Positions 14,127-20,811 of a stretch of DNA of 27,051 nucleotides are shown in pieces. Below the pieces are notes generated by a model. It saw nothing but the letters and a program-made list of their open reading frames with translations, was not told the DNA's origin and made no database searches. The number at the start of each line of letters is the position of its first letter. The first letter of the stretch is position 1. The DNA is from UBA9732 sp003456855. Its GTDB lineage: Bacteria > Spirochaetota > Spirochaetia > Sphaerochaetales > Sphaerochaetaceae. The position numbers and the translations under genes were made by a program. The stretch covers positions 1 through 27,051 of the forward strand of contig CAMOUY010000020.1 of the NCBI GenBank assembly GCA_946626785.1. Reading direction: 5' to 3'.

Positions 14127-14972
14127 TCAGAGCAGTCCGATCTCACTTAGAACAACCCTGGTCTTTGGTATTTTGGCGGTGAATTTCAGGTTTTCCATTT
14201 GGTATGGAAGCTCCTGGTTGCAGTCCATCTGGATAAGGGTTCTGTTGAGCTTCAGACGCTCAAGAGTTCCTTCTATCCTTTCTCTTAATCTCTGACTCTC
14301 TATGCTTTGGTAGTTTTCCATGAGGTTGTTCAGATCTCCGAACTGGCTAATCAGCTTGGAGGCTGTCTTCGGTCCCACCCCGTCAACGCCACGGATGTTG
14401 TCTGCCGTGTCGCCTGTAAGGCTCTTGAAGTCCACATACTGGCTGCCTTCTATGTTGAATTTCTCCCTCAGGTAATCCTGGTTGCAGACTATGCTTCGCT
14501 CTCCCCTGTATCTGAGAATGCTTGTGTTAGGTCCTATCAGCTGGAAGAAGTCGCTGTCAAAGGAGCTTATGGTTATCCTGCTTGCTGCTTCAAACCTCTT
14601 TGCATAGGAGGCGATAAGGTCATCCGCCTCGCAAACCGAAGTCTCGCAATGTGCTATTTTTATGGCATCTAGAGCCGCATATACATCAGGAAGCTGAAGG
14701 AAGGGGTTCTCCTCATCAGGCTCATCTGACAGGTCTGGTCTGTTTGCCTTGTACTCTGAATCAATGTCGGTTCTGGGATTGTGGTGCTCACCATCGAATA
14801 CGACAAGGACATGGGTCGGCTTGGTCATCTCTATGATCTTTCTGATTGCACCTACAAAGCCCACCACACCCTGGATGGCCTTTCCCTGGCTGTTGAGAAT
14901 CCTTGCAGGCATCCCGAAGAACATCTGGAAGTGGAGGTTCATGCCGTCCACAAGAAGCATATGGTCAGACAT
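14127..14972 (-). CDS. Stand-alone 5'-3' exonuclease (Pol I N-terminal-domain/FEN family)
   Basis: A 281-residue protein equivalent to the 5'-nuclease domain of DNA polymerase I without a polymerase. The metal-binding acidic residues are in order: D9 in 'LLVDG', D60 in 'VVFDGE', E115/D117/D118 in 'CEADDLI', D139/D141 in 'SFDSDF', and D188/D191 in 'TGDTADNI'. They are followed by the helix-hairpin-helix 'GVDGVGPKTA' (195-204). The 'YKANR' arch motif is also present. The start at ATG 14972 is supported by GAGG 6 nt upstream and overlaps the vsr stop by 8 nt; a TTG at 14990 is a less likely alternative. Such proteins trim RNA primers or flaps and remove DNA 5' of nicks. Overlap with a nicking mismatch endonuclease suggests dedicated use in that repair path. 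Confidence 0.92.
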   Translation of the reverse strand: MSDHMLLVDGMNLHFQMFFGMPARILNSQGKAIQGVVGFVGAIRKIIEMTKPTHVLVVFDGEHHNPRTDIDSEYKANRPDLSDEPDEENPFLQLPDVYAALDAIKIAHCETSVCEADDLIASYAKRFEAASRITISSFDSDFFQLIGPNTSILRYRGERSIVCNQDYLREKFNIEGSQYVDFKSLTGDTADNIRGVDGVGPKTASKLISQFGDLNNLMENYQSIESQRLRERIEGTLERLKLNRTLIQMDCNQELPYQMENLKFTAKIPKTRVVLSEIGLL

Positions 14973-15405
14973 CCAGGTCCTCGCTTTCAAGGAACCTCTT
15001 TATCCTCAGGGCAAGCTCCTTCAGAGTCTCCTCCCTGACCTTCTTCTCCAGCTGGCACTCCCAGACCGTGATAACATTCCAACCATTCTTCTCGAGCTCC
15101 TCGCAGTCGCTTCTGTCACGCTCCTGGTTTCTTTTGATCTTGGAGACCCAGAATTCGGTGTTGGACTTTGGGACTGTATAGTACTTGCAGCCTTCATGGC
15201 CATGCCAGAAGCAGCCGTTGACGAAGACCATGGTCCTGTACTTCGGAAGCACGATGTCCGGATGTCCCGGATACCGCTTGTCGTTCTTCCTGAACCTGAA
15301 GCCCTCGGAGAACAGATACTGGCGCACAAGGATCTCCGGCTTTGTGTCCTTCCCTCTTATGCGGCTCATAGTGTAATGTCTCTGTTCAGGTGTGATCTTG
15401 TCCAT
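14965..15405 (-). CDS. vsr: Very short patch repair (Vsr) mismatch endonuclease
   Basis: A 146-residue T:G mismatch nicking enzyme. 'MSRIRGKDTKPE' (13-24), 'YPGHPDIVLPKYRTMVFVNG' (45-64, catalytic D50), 'CFWHGHEGC' (65-73), 'NTEFWVSKIKRN' (82-93) and C117 in 'WECQLE' reproduce the known Vsr active-site and zinc-binding pattern (C65, H70, C73, C117). Vsr normally offsets C-to-T mutation caused by a Dcm-type cytosine methyltransferase, but no such gene lies in the window. There is no Shine-Dalgarno sequence before ATG 15405. A TATAAT sits 7 nt upstream, suggesting a leaderless, perhaps weak, transcript. The 3' end overlaps the exonuclease gene by 8 nt. The assignment is secure. Confidence 0.95.
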   Translation of the reverse strand: MDKITPEQRHYTMSRIRGKDTKPEILVRQYLFSEGFRFRKNDKRYPGHPDIVLPKYRTMVFVNGCFWHGHEGCKYYTVPKSNTEFWVSKIKRNQERDRSDCEELEKNGWNVITVWECQLEKKVREETLKELALRIKRFLESEDLDV

Positions 15406-15412
15406 TGCTCAG

Positions 15413-15418
15413 ATTATA
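15413..15418 (-). promoter_or_regulatory. -10 box immediately upstream of vsr (leaderless start)
   Basis: TATAAT on the minus strand ends 7 nt before the vsr ATG, so transcription would begin at or next to the start codon. No good -35 hexamer is present at 16-18 bp. The box also overlaps the tail of the preceding terminator. Confidence 0.5.
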
Positions 15419-15421
15419 AAG

Positions 15422-15453
15422 CAAAACGGAGCCTCGTGGGAGACTCCGCTTTG
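15422..15453 (-). terminator. Terminator after the P-type ATPase gene
   Basis: Minus-strand RNA forms a 14-bp stem (starting CAAAGCGGAGTCTC) around a CCAC loop, with two G-U wobbles that would be mismatches in plus-strand RNA. It lies 20 bp after the ATPase stop. The tail (TTTTG inside the stem, then CTTTATAAT) is only moderately U-rich, and read-through into vsr is possible. Confidence 0.75.
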
Positions 15454-15472
15454 TTGGATCTACATTCATTAT

Positions 15473-17389
15473 TCATTTTGTTCTGAGAGCCCTGATGGAA
15501 TTCAGCACAGCCAGGACCATGACGCCTACATCGGCGAAGATGGCGGCCCACATGTTGGTCACACCAAGTGCACCCAGAATCAGACATGCGAACTTTATTG
15601 CCAGAGCAAAGACGATGTTCTGGTAGACTATGTTGATGCACTTCTTGGATATCTTGATGGCCTTGGATATCTTCAATGGGTCGTCATCCATGAGAACCAC
15701 ATCCGCAGCCTCTATGGCCGCATCGGAACCCATGGCACCCATGGCGATTCCGATGTCCGCCCTTGTGAGAACCGGAGCATCGTTGATTCCGTCACCGACA
15801 AAGACCAGCTTGTCATTGTCGTTCCTCTTCTGGTCCAGAAGCTCCTCGACCTTCTGGACCTTGTCAGCTGGGAGAAGCTCGCTGTGGTACTCGTCGATCC
15901 CAAGTTCAACAGCAACCTTGGAGGCGGCCCTCTCGGCATCTCCGGTGAGCATCACGGTCTTCTCTATTCCCGCAGCCTTCAGCTGGCTGATGGCCTCTCT
16001 GGAGGTCTTCTTGTTGACATCGGAGATCACGATGTGGCCGCAGTAGCTTCCATCGATTGCAACGTGGACTATGGTTCCCACACTGTGGCAGTCACCAACC
16101 TCGATGCCTATTCTCTTCATCAGCTTGATGTTTCCAGCTGCCACCCTGTGGCCGTCAACGGTTCCAACCACCCCGTGGCCTCCGATCTCCTCAATGTCAG
16201 TGACTCTGCTTCTGTCCACGTCCTTGCCGTAGGCATTCTGAAGGCTCTTGCTTATCGGATGGGATGACGAGCATTCAACCAGGGCCGCATACTCGATTAT
16301 CTGGTCCTCAGGAATCGTTGCATGGTGTACAGCTGTAACCTCGAAAACTCCCTGTGTAAGTGTTCCGGTCTTGTCGAAGACTATGGTCTTTGCCTGCGAA
16401 AGCGTCTCAAGATAGTTCGAGCCCTTGATGAGGATGCCCTCGTGGCTTGCCCCACCGATTCCGGCGAAGAAGCTGAGCGGAATGCTGACAACCAGTGCGC
16501 ATGGGCAGCTGATTACCAGGAATGTCAGGGCTCTGTAGACCCAGGTGCTCCACATTGCGCCGCCATCAGCTGAGAAGATCATCCTTGCAAGCGGGGGCAG
16601 GATTGCCAATGCAAGTGCACTGTATACAACCGCAGGGGTGTAGATCCTTGCGAACTTTGCAATGAACTCCTCGGATCTGGACTTTCTTGAGCTTGCGTTC
16701 TCGACCAGCTCCAGAATCTTGGAGACAGTGGATTCCCCGAAGGCCTTCGTGGTTCTGATCTTGATGACACCGGTCATGTTTATGCAACCGCTGATTATCT
16801 CATCACCCTCATCTACATCCCTTGGAACGCTCTCACCGGTGAGGGCTGCCGTATCAAGAGTGGACCTCCCCTCCACCACAACACCATCGATAGGAACCTT
16901 CTCTCCAGGTTGGACAACTATGACGGTTCCGATCTCGACCTCGTCAGGATCGACCTGCTCAAGCTCACCATCCTTCTCGATGTTGGCATAGTCTGGTCTG
17001 ATGTCCATCAGCTCGCTGATGTTCCTTCTGCTCTTGCCAACTGCATAGCTCTGGAACAGCTCACCTATCTGGTAGAAGAGCATCACAGCTATGGCTTCGG
17101 TGTAGTCCCCGCTCTTCTCGTACAAAGCCAGGGCAAATGCTCCGATTGTGGCGAATGCCATCAGGAAGCATTCATCGAATGGTCTTCCGTTTATAACTCC
17201 CTTGAACGCCTTTCGGAGAATGTCATAGCCGATCTCAATGTAGATCAGCACATAGAACACAAGATAGAAGATGAACCCGAAGGTCCCCTCCTGACTGACA
17301 AGCCCTGTGGCCTTTATGATGCTGGCCACAAGGATCATCAATGCCGCGATACAGATGCGAATCAGCATCTTCCTCTGCTTTCTGTTCAT
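15473..17389 (-). CDS. Heavy-metal P-type ATPase, P1B-2 (Zn/Cd/Pb) exporter lacking an N-terminal HMA domain
   Basis: A 638-residue ATP-driven metal exporter of the inner membrane. It shows the actuator motif TGES (184-187), the transmembrane metal site C-P-C (295-297), the phosphorylated D339 in DKTGT, the HP motif (377-378) and GDGINDAP (532-539). A lysine in 'ALAIK' (599) and an Asp in 'FADVG' (620) of the last two membrane segments mark the Zn2+/Cd2+/Pb2+ subgroup rather than the copper pumps. The protein begins directly with membrane segments and has no N-terminal CxxC domain. That domain is encoded as a separate small protein 27 nt upstream. AAGGA lies 7 nt before ATG 17389. The promoter and operators for the pair are at 17662-17723. 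Metal preference is inferred from motifs. Confidence 0.94.
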   Translation of the reverse strand: MNRKQRKMLIRICIAALMILVASIIKATGLVSQEGTFGFIFYLVFYVLIYIEIGYDILRKAFKGVINGRPFDECFLMAFATIGAFALALYEKSGDYTEAIAVMLFYQIGELFQSYAVGKSRRNISELMDIRPDYANIEKDGELEQVDPDEVEIGTVIVVQPGEKVPIDGVVVEGRSTLDTAALTGESVPRDVDEGDEIISGCINMTGVIKIRTTKAFGESTVSKILELVENASSRKSRSEEFIAKFARIYTPAVVYSALALAILPPLARMIFSADGGAMWSTWVYRALTFLVISCPCALVVSIPLSFFAGIGGASHEGILIKGSNYLETLSQAKTIVFDKTGTLTQGVFEVTAVHHATIPEDQIIEYAALVECSSSHPISKSLQNAYGKDVDRSRVTDIEEIGGHGVVGTVDGHRVAAGNIKLMKRIGIEVGDCHSVGTIVHVAIDGSYCGHIVISDVNKKTSREAISQLKAAGIEKTVMLTGDAERAASKVAVELGIDEYHSELLPADKVQKVEELLDQKRNDNDKLVFVGDGINDAPVLTRADIGIAMGAMGSDAAIEAADVVLMDDDPLKISKAIKISKKCINIVYQNIVFALAIKFACLILGALGVTNMWAAIFADVGVMVLAVLNSIRALRTK

Positions 17390-17416
17390 ACGAGAGTCCT
17401 TATTGTCTGCTTATTG

Positions 17417-17635
17417 TCAGAAATCGATCTCGCAGTCCGGTTCGACCTTTCTGCAGGCCTTGAAGACATCCTTCATGACCTTCTTCTCTTCCGCTCCCTC
17501 TTCGAACTCCACAGTCATCTTGAGAGCCATGAAATTGACGTTGGCGTCTGCAACGCCCTTTGTCTTCTTTGCAGCCTCCTGCATCAGGTTGGCGCAGTTT
17601 GCACAATCGACATCGATCTTGTAGGTCTTCTTCAT
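17417..17635 (-). CDS. Free-standing HMA-domain metal-binding protein
   Basis: A 72-residue heavy-metal-associated domain protein. The metal-binding motif is D10-C-A-N-C14, a version common in the N-terminal domains of Zn/Cd ATPases (copper chaperones usually have M-x-C-x-x-C). The rest follows the beta-alpha-beta-beta-alpha-beta pattern. It is translated from a strong GGAGG site 7 nt before ATG 17635 and precedes the ATPase that lacks this domain. It therefore probably works as a detached regulatory domain or metallochaperone for that pump. Two additional C-terminal cysteines ('KACRKVEPDCEIDF') could also bind metal. Confidence 0.92.
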   Translation of the reverse strand: MKKTYKIDVDCANCANLMQEAAKKTKGVADANVNFMALKMTVEFEEGAEEKKVMKDVFKACRKVEPDCEIDF

Positions 17636-17661
17636 GGTGTAGCCTCCGAAAGATTAACATT

Positions 17662-17683
17662 TAAGCATATTCTAATATGTTTA
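17662..17683. promoter_or_regulatory. Operator dyad 1 of the metal-export operon
   Basis: TAAGCATATT-CT-AATATGTTTA is a 22-bp dyad with a single mismatched pair. It lies just after the predicted transcription start. Size and position resemble operators of ArsR/SmtB-class metal sensors. No such regulator gene is adjacent, so it must act in trans. Confidence 0.65.
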
Positions 17684-17690
17684 TGTTTGC

Positions 17691-17719
17691 ATCATAGCTT
17701 GGCTGGGCCATATTGTCAA
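17691..17719 (-). promoter_or_regulatory. Near-consensus sigma-70 promoter for the HMA-ATPase operon
   Basis: On the minus strand TTGACA (17719-17714), a 17-bp spacer and TATGAT (17696-17691) form a strong vegetative promoter about 55 bp before the HMA gene. The -35 box lies inside dyad 2, and the start site abuts dyad 1. Confidence 0.8.
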
Positions 17720-17723
17720 TATG
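17709..17723. promoter_or_regulatory. Operator dyad 2 overlapping the -35 box
   Basis: CATATT-GTC-AATATG uses the same hexamers as dyad 1 but with a 3-bp rather than 2-bp centre. The dyad centres are about 43.5 bp apart, close to four helical turns, which would allow cooperative binding on one face. Confidence 0.55.
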
Positions 17724-17868
17724 ATTCTTTGAATCCTGACCATGACCAATGGTTACTTCATCTGCAGTATGGAGCGAGCTTTCGAATAACTACTTGCAAA
17801 ATAGCAAATTATAAAAAAATCTTAATCTTTTTGACATTTTCGCTGTAAGTGGTATGCAGGAGGCTATT

Positions 17869-18660
17869 ATGGTTAACACCCTAAGAAAGAGGAAATCTCT
17901 ACTTGAACAATATATAGCTATTTGCCAGGAATTTCTAAAATCGGCACCTGAAGGAACTCTGAGAATATCATCACACAAAGGTGTTCTCAGATTCTATCAT
18001 ATGGGAATAATTGATGACCGCAATGGCCAGTACATTCCAAAGGCATCAATTGAAATCGCCGCCAATTTGGCACGGAAGGATTATTATGAGAAAATCCTGA
18101 CCGACTGTAAAACAGAGCTGGCTCTGGTCAATAAACTTCTGAAGCTTGAACTGAAGCAACCTGTGGCAAGGATCTTTGGAAAACTCGATATCAGACGACA
18201 GGCATTTATAAATCCTATCGATGACACCTTACAGAACAAGATGAAGAAATGGAAGGAAGCAGAGACGGAAAAGCTTGAAATCCAAAAGGACAAGAAGACA
18301 CGAGTCACAGTCAATGGAGAGCTTGTCAGGTCCACAGCTGAGAAAAACATAGCTGATGCCCTAAGTAGGGAAAAATTGAGCTATAAGTATGAAGCTAAGT
18401 TCATAGCAAAGAATGGCAAAATACTCTATCCGGATTTCTCAATCTGGCAACCGGGAACTGGTGACATCATTTTCTGGGAGCATTTCGGGATGATGGACCA
18501 TCCAGAGTATGTCGGGCACCTTATGGAAAAGCTTGAAGCGTATTCTTCCAGTGGAATATTCCCTGGACATCGATTGATTCTGACCTTCTCTGACAGTTAC
18601 AAGAGACTAACAGAGGATGATATTGAGGAAAGGATAGCAAAGATTATCAAAAGACAATAA
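17869..18660 (+). CDS. Hypothetical protein with PD-(D/E)XK-nuclease-like C-terminal half
   Basis: A 263-residue protein I cannot name. The N-terminal half (1 to about 145) is mostly helical and charged, with coiled-coil-like stretches ('NKLLKLELKQ', 'MKKWKEAETEKLE'). From residue 155 a different domain follows: S-T-A-E158-K-N-I-A-D-A-L, then 'YKYEAKF', 'ILYPDFSIW' (D189), 'IIFWEHFGMMD' (E204, H205), K221, and 'FPGHRLILTF'. The order E...D...E.H...K resembles restriction-endonuclease-fold (PD-(D/E)XK) proteins, with EHFG in place of the usual ExK. AGGAGG at 17858-17863 lies 5 nt before ATG 17869, so an in-frame ATG at 17854 is rejected. The gene stands alone on the plus strand between minus-strand genes, is more AT-rich than its neighbours and has no evident partner, suggesting acquisition. 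A nuclease function is a hypothesis. Confidence 0.8.
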   Translation: MVNTLRKRKSLLEQYIAICQEFLKSAPEGTLRISSHKGVLRFYHMGIIDDRNGQYIPKASIEIAANLARKDYYEKILTDCKTELALVNKLLKLELKQPVARIFGKLDIRRQAFINPIDDTLQNKMKKWKEAETEKLEIQKDKKTRVTVNGELVRSTAEKNIADALSREKLSYKYEAKFIAKNGKILYPDFSIWQPGTGDIIFWEHFGMMDHPEYVGHLMEKLEAYSSSGIFPGHRLILTFSDSYKRLTEDDIEERIAKIIKRQ

Positions 18661-18791
18661 TGGAATTTGACTCTGTGGGGAAAAAGGCAGAAAAAAGATA
18701 AAAAAAATGATGAAAAATTGACTTAAATTGAAAGTTTTCAAAATAGGGATAAATAATCGACAAGTTTTTTGCCTTACAGAAGAAAAGTTGG

Positions 18792-18828
18792 GAAAAAAGA
18801 TAAAAAAGTCCCCGTTTGCACGAGGACT
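18792..18828 (-). terminator. Rho-independent terminator of the acyl-CoA synthetase gene
   Basis: The minus strand reads AGTCCTCG-TGCAAA-CGGGGACT followed by TTTTTTATCTTTTTT. The 8-bp stem includes one T-G wobble that is valid only in minus-strand RNA. It lies 22 bp after the gene's stop and is a textbook intrinsic terminator. Confidence 0.9.
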
Positions 18829-18849
18829 CGTATCTAATCCAATAGTTTG

Positions 18850-20592
18850 TCAGACCATCTTTGTAAGTGACTCGTCAATGGCACCGATCTTGAATCTCTG
18901 GATCTTTGCGCTTGATGAGAGCGGGAACTTCTCCATGCTGAGAGAAAGCTTTCTGATCTTCTTGTAGCTCGGGAAGGATGCGTTGACCTCTGTGATGATG
19001 TCACCGATGTGGTCAAGCATGGCCTTCTTGTCGTCCTTGAACTGCTCGACGCATGCATCTGATGGATGTACGATCGCCATGATACCCTCGACCTTCTTCT
19101 TCTCGTCTGCGACATAGCCGCGGACGACGATCTGGTCGATGTCATCATAGAGCTGGAAGGCATCCTCGACCTCTTCAGGGAAGACGTTCTTACCACCCTC
19201 TGTGACGATGATGTTCTTCTGTCTACCTGTGAGGTAAAGATAGTTTCTGGAATCCAGATGTCCGATGTCACCTGTGTTGAGCCAGCCGTCCTCGGTGAGG
19301 ATCTCTGCTGTTGCCTCAGGGTTCTTGTAGTAGCCCTGCATCACCATTGAACCCTTAACGAAGATGAGACCGTTGCCGTCTGCATCAGGATTGACGATCT
19401 TCTCCTCAACTCCGGGGAGTGTCCTTCCGACAGAGGTCTCGATGTAGTCGAAGATCGGGTTGAGGTTGATGATAGGGCTTGTCTCTGTAAGGCCGTAGCC
19501 CTGGACAAAGTCAACGCCGAGCTGGTTGAACTGCTTGAATGTCGAGGCTGGAAGCGGTCCGCCGCCGCAGATGGCGATTCTGACCTTGTCCAATGACACC
19601 TGCTTCAGGATGAACTTGAACCACTTCTTTCCAACATTGAGATGGAAGTGCTTCTTGAGGAAGCCGCTGAATCCCATAAGGCCGTGGATTAGACCATAGA
19701 CAAAGGCTCCCTTCTCCTTCAGGCCCTTGTTGATTCCGGCAATCAGCTTGTTGAACAGCATAGGGACGCCGAGGAACATTGTGACCTCGCCCTCCTTGAG
19801 GTCCTTGAAGATCTGCTTTACCACAAGCTTCTTGCCGAAGACGATCTTGCAGCCTGAGGCAATGCCCTCAAGGAAGACTGCCAGCATAGTGTAGGCGTGG
19901 TGGATAGGCAGGATGGCATAGAAGACATCGTCGTCGTAGATGTTCATCCAGCCCTGGGCCTGCCAGACATCTGAAGTCAGGTTCTCATGTGAGAGCATGA
20001 CACCCTTAGGGGTTCCTGTCGTTCCGCTTGTGAACATGATTGCGGCAAGCTCCTTGCTTGTCGCATACTCGATCGGATGCTCTTTGGAGCTTCTCATCTT
20101 GAAGATGTGGCTCTCGGACTCCTCAACGTCAAGGACGATCTTCGGGATGTCCATCTTGATGTCGTTGATCTTCTCATGGTCCATGAAAAGGACCTTTGCA
20201 TCTGCGAAGGTAAGCAGGTTCTGGATGACCTCTGAGGAGAGTGAGTAGTCCACAGGGACTATGATTGCACCTGCATAGGCGATTGCAAGGTATGCCATTG
20301 CCCACTCAGGGCTGTTCTTTCCGGAGACACCGACCTTGTCACCGTGTCTGACTCCGAGCTCATAGAGCTTGTTGGCCAGGCCCTTCATGATTGCCTGGGC
20401 TTCTTTATATGTGAAGACCTCGTGCTTTGGAGCGAATGCCTCGAAGACCTTGTTGTTCGGGAATCTCTTGGTTGTGATGTCAAACTGCTCGTTCAGAGTT
20501 GGCCACTCTGCGTTGAATAACTTGCCCTCTCCTCTGAACTCGTCAAGGAAGGCCCATGGTTTCATAGTGTGTGCTGGTTTCTTTGAAGACAT
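18850..20592 (-). CDS. AMP-dependent acyl-CoA synthetase (long-chain fatty acid-CoA ligase type)
   Basis: A 580-residue ligase that activates a carboxylic acid via acyl-AMP and transfers it to CoA. The phosphate-binding motif TSGTTGTPKG is at 188-197, YGLTET at 366-371, 'TGD' at 440-442, 'GRQKN' at 456-460, and the C-terminal catalytic lysine is K563 in 'SSAKIQRF'. Length and motif spacing fit the long-chain fatty acid family rather than acetyl-CoA synthetase. AAGGTGG lies 4 nt before ATG 20592. It is monocistronic: its own terminator lies downstream, and the L-serine dehydratase terminator upstream. The leader contains a GC-rich dyad and a spaced inverted repeat. Likely roles are fatty-acid incorporation into lipids or degradation; no other beta-oxidation gene is nearby. 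Chain-length specificity is unknown. Confidence 0.93.
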   Translation of the reverse strand: MSSKKPAHTMKPWAFLDEFRGEGKLFNAEWPTLNEQFDITTKRFPNNKVFEAFAPKHEVFTYKEAQAIMKGLANKLYELGVRHGDKVGVSGKNSPEWAMAYLAIAYAGAIIVPVDYSLSSEVIQNLLTFADAKVLFMDHEKINDIKMDIPKIVLDVEESESHIFKMRSSKEHPIEYATSKELAAIMFTSGTTGTPKGVMLSHENLTSDVWQAQGWMNIYDDDVFYAILPIHHAYTMLAVFLEGIASGCKIVFGKKLVVKQIFKDLKEGEVTMFLGVPMLFNKLIAGINKGLKEKGAFVYGLIHGLMGFSGFLKKHFHLNVGKKWFKFILKQVSLDKVRIAICGGGPLPASTFKQFNQLGVDFVQGYGLTETSPIINLNPIFDYIETSVGRTLPGVEEKIVNPDADGNGLIFVKGSMVMQGYYKNPEATAEILTEDGWLNTGDIGHLDSRNYLYLTGRQKNIIVTEGGKNVFPEEVEDAFQLYDDIDQIVVRGYVADEKKKVEGIMAIVHPSDACVEQFKDDKKAMLDHIGDIITEVNASFPSYKKIRKLSLSMEKFPLSSSAKIQRFKIGAIDESLTKMV

Positions 20593-20606
20593 TTATCCAC
20601 CTTTAT

Positions 20607-20624
20607 ACCCAGGGTTCCCCGGGT
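20607..20624. promoter_or_regulatory. GC-rich dyad just upstream of the acyl-CoA synthetase ribosome-binding site
   Basis: ACCCAGGG-TT-CCCCGGGT is an 18-bp near-perfect dyad (one mismatched pair) in otherwise AT-rich intergenic DNA. With only a 2-bp centre it is better suited to bind a dimeric protein than to form an RNA hairpin. It may be an operator for lipid-responsive control. Confidence 0.4.
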
Positions 20625-20628
20625 CATT

Positions 20629-20688
20629 GAATTGATTAAGTATCTCAGAAAAGAACGCCCCATAGGTATAGTAGGTTCTAATCAATTC
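20629..20688. repeat. Ten-bp inverted repeat spaced 40 bp apart
   Basis: GAATTGATTA (20629-20638) and TAATCAATTC (20679-20688) are perfect inverse copies in the leader of the acyl-CoA synthetase gene. They could be two half-sites for a regulator or pair in the leader RNA. The function is unknown. Confidence 0.45.
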
Positions 20689-20759
20689 TGACATTGGCAG
20701 TATAGTCAAAGTCTGCTAATTTGACAATATTCCTTTAAATGTCAAAGAAAAATATCCCG

Positions 20760-20789
20760 CAAAAAAAGGGATGACCTTCCGACCATCCC
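20760..20789 (-). terminator. Rho-independent terminator of the L-serine dehydratase gene
   Basis: The minus strand forms a 9-bp stem GGGATGGTC / GGTCATCCC (with two G-U pairs) capped by a GGAA tetraloop and followed by seven Ts. It lies 22 bp after the gene's stop. The GNRA loop and U-tract make it convincing. Confidence 0.9.
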
Positions 20790-20811
20790 AGCACAAACAA
20801 ATGAATTCCAA

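Noticed and set aside
15392..16267. A 291-codon plus-strand open frame antisense to the P-type ATPase
   Set aside because: It overlaps catalytic-domain coding sequence of the ATPase and has no recognisable features.
16910..17848. A 312-codon plus-strand open frame antisense to the metal ATPase and HMA genes
   Set aside because: It lies opposite two unmistakable genes, its translation shows no domain, and it has the composition of a reverse-strand shadow.
17831..17858. TTGACA-16-TATGCA as a promoter for the plus-strand hypothetical gene
   Set aside because: The -10 would overlap the ribosome-binding site and the transcript would start after it, so the arrangement could not supply that site; the true promoter is not identified.
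18690..18807. A 16-bp A-rich direct repeat (GAAAAAAGATAAAAAA at 18690 and 18792), possibly an insertion footprint
   Set aside because: Low complexity makes it easy to arise by chance or slippage, and one copy is simply the U-tract of the terminator at 18792-18828.
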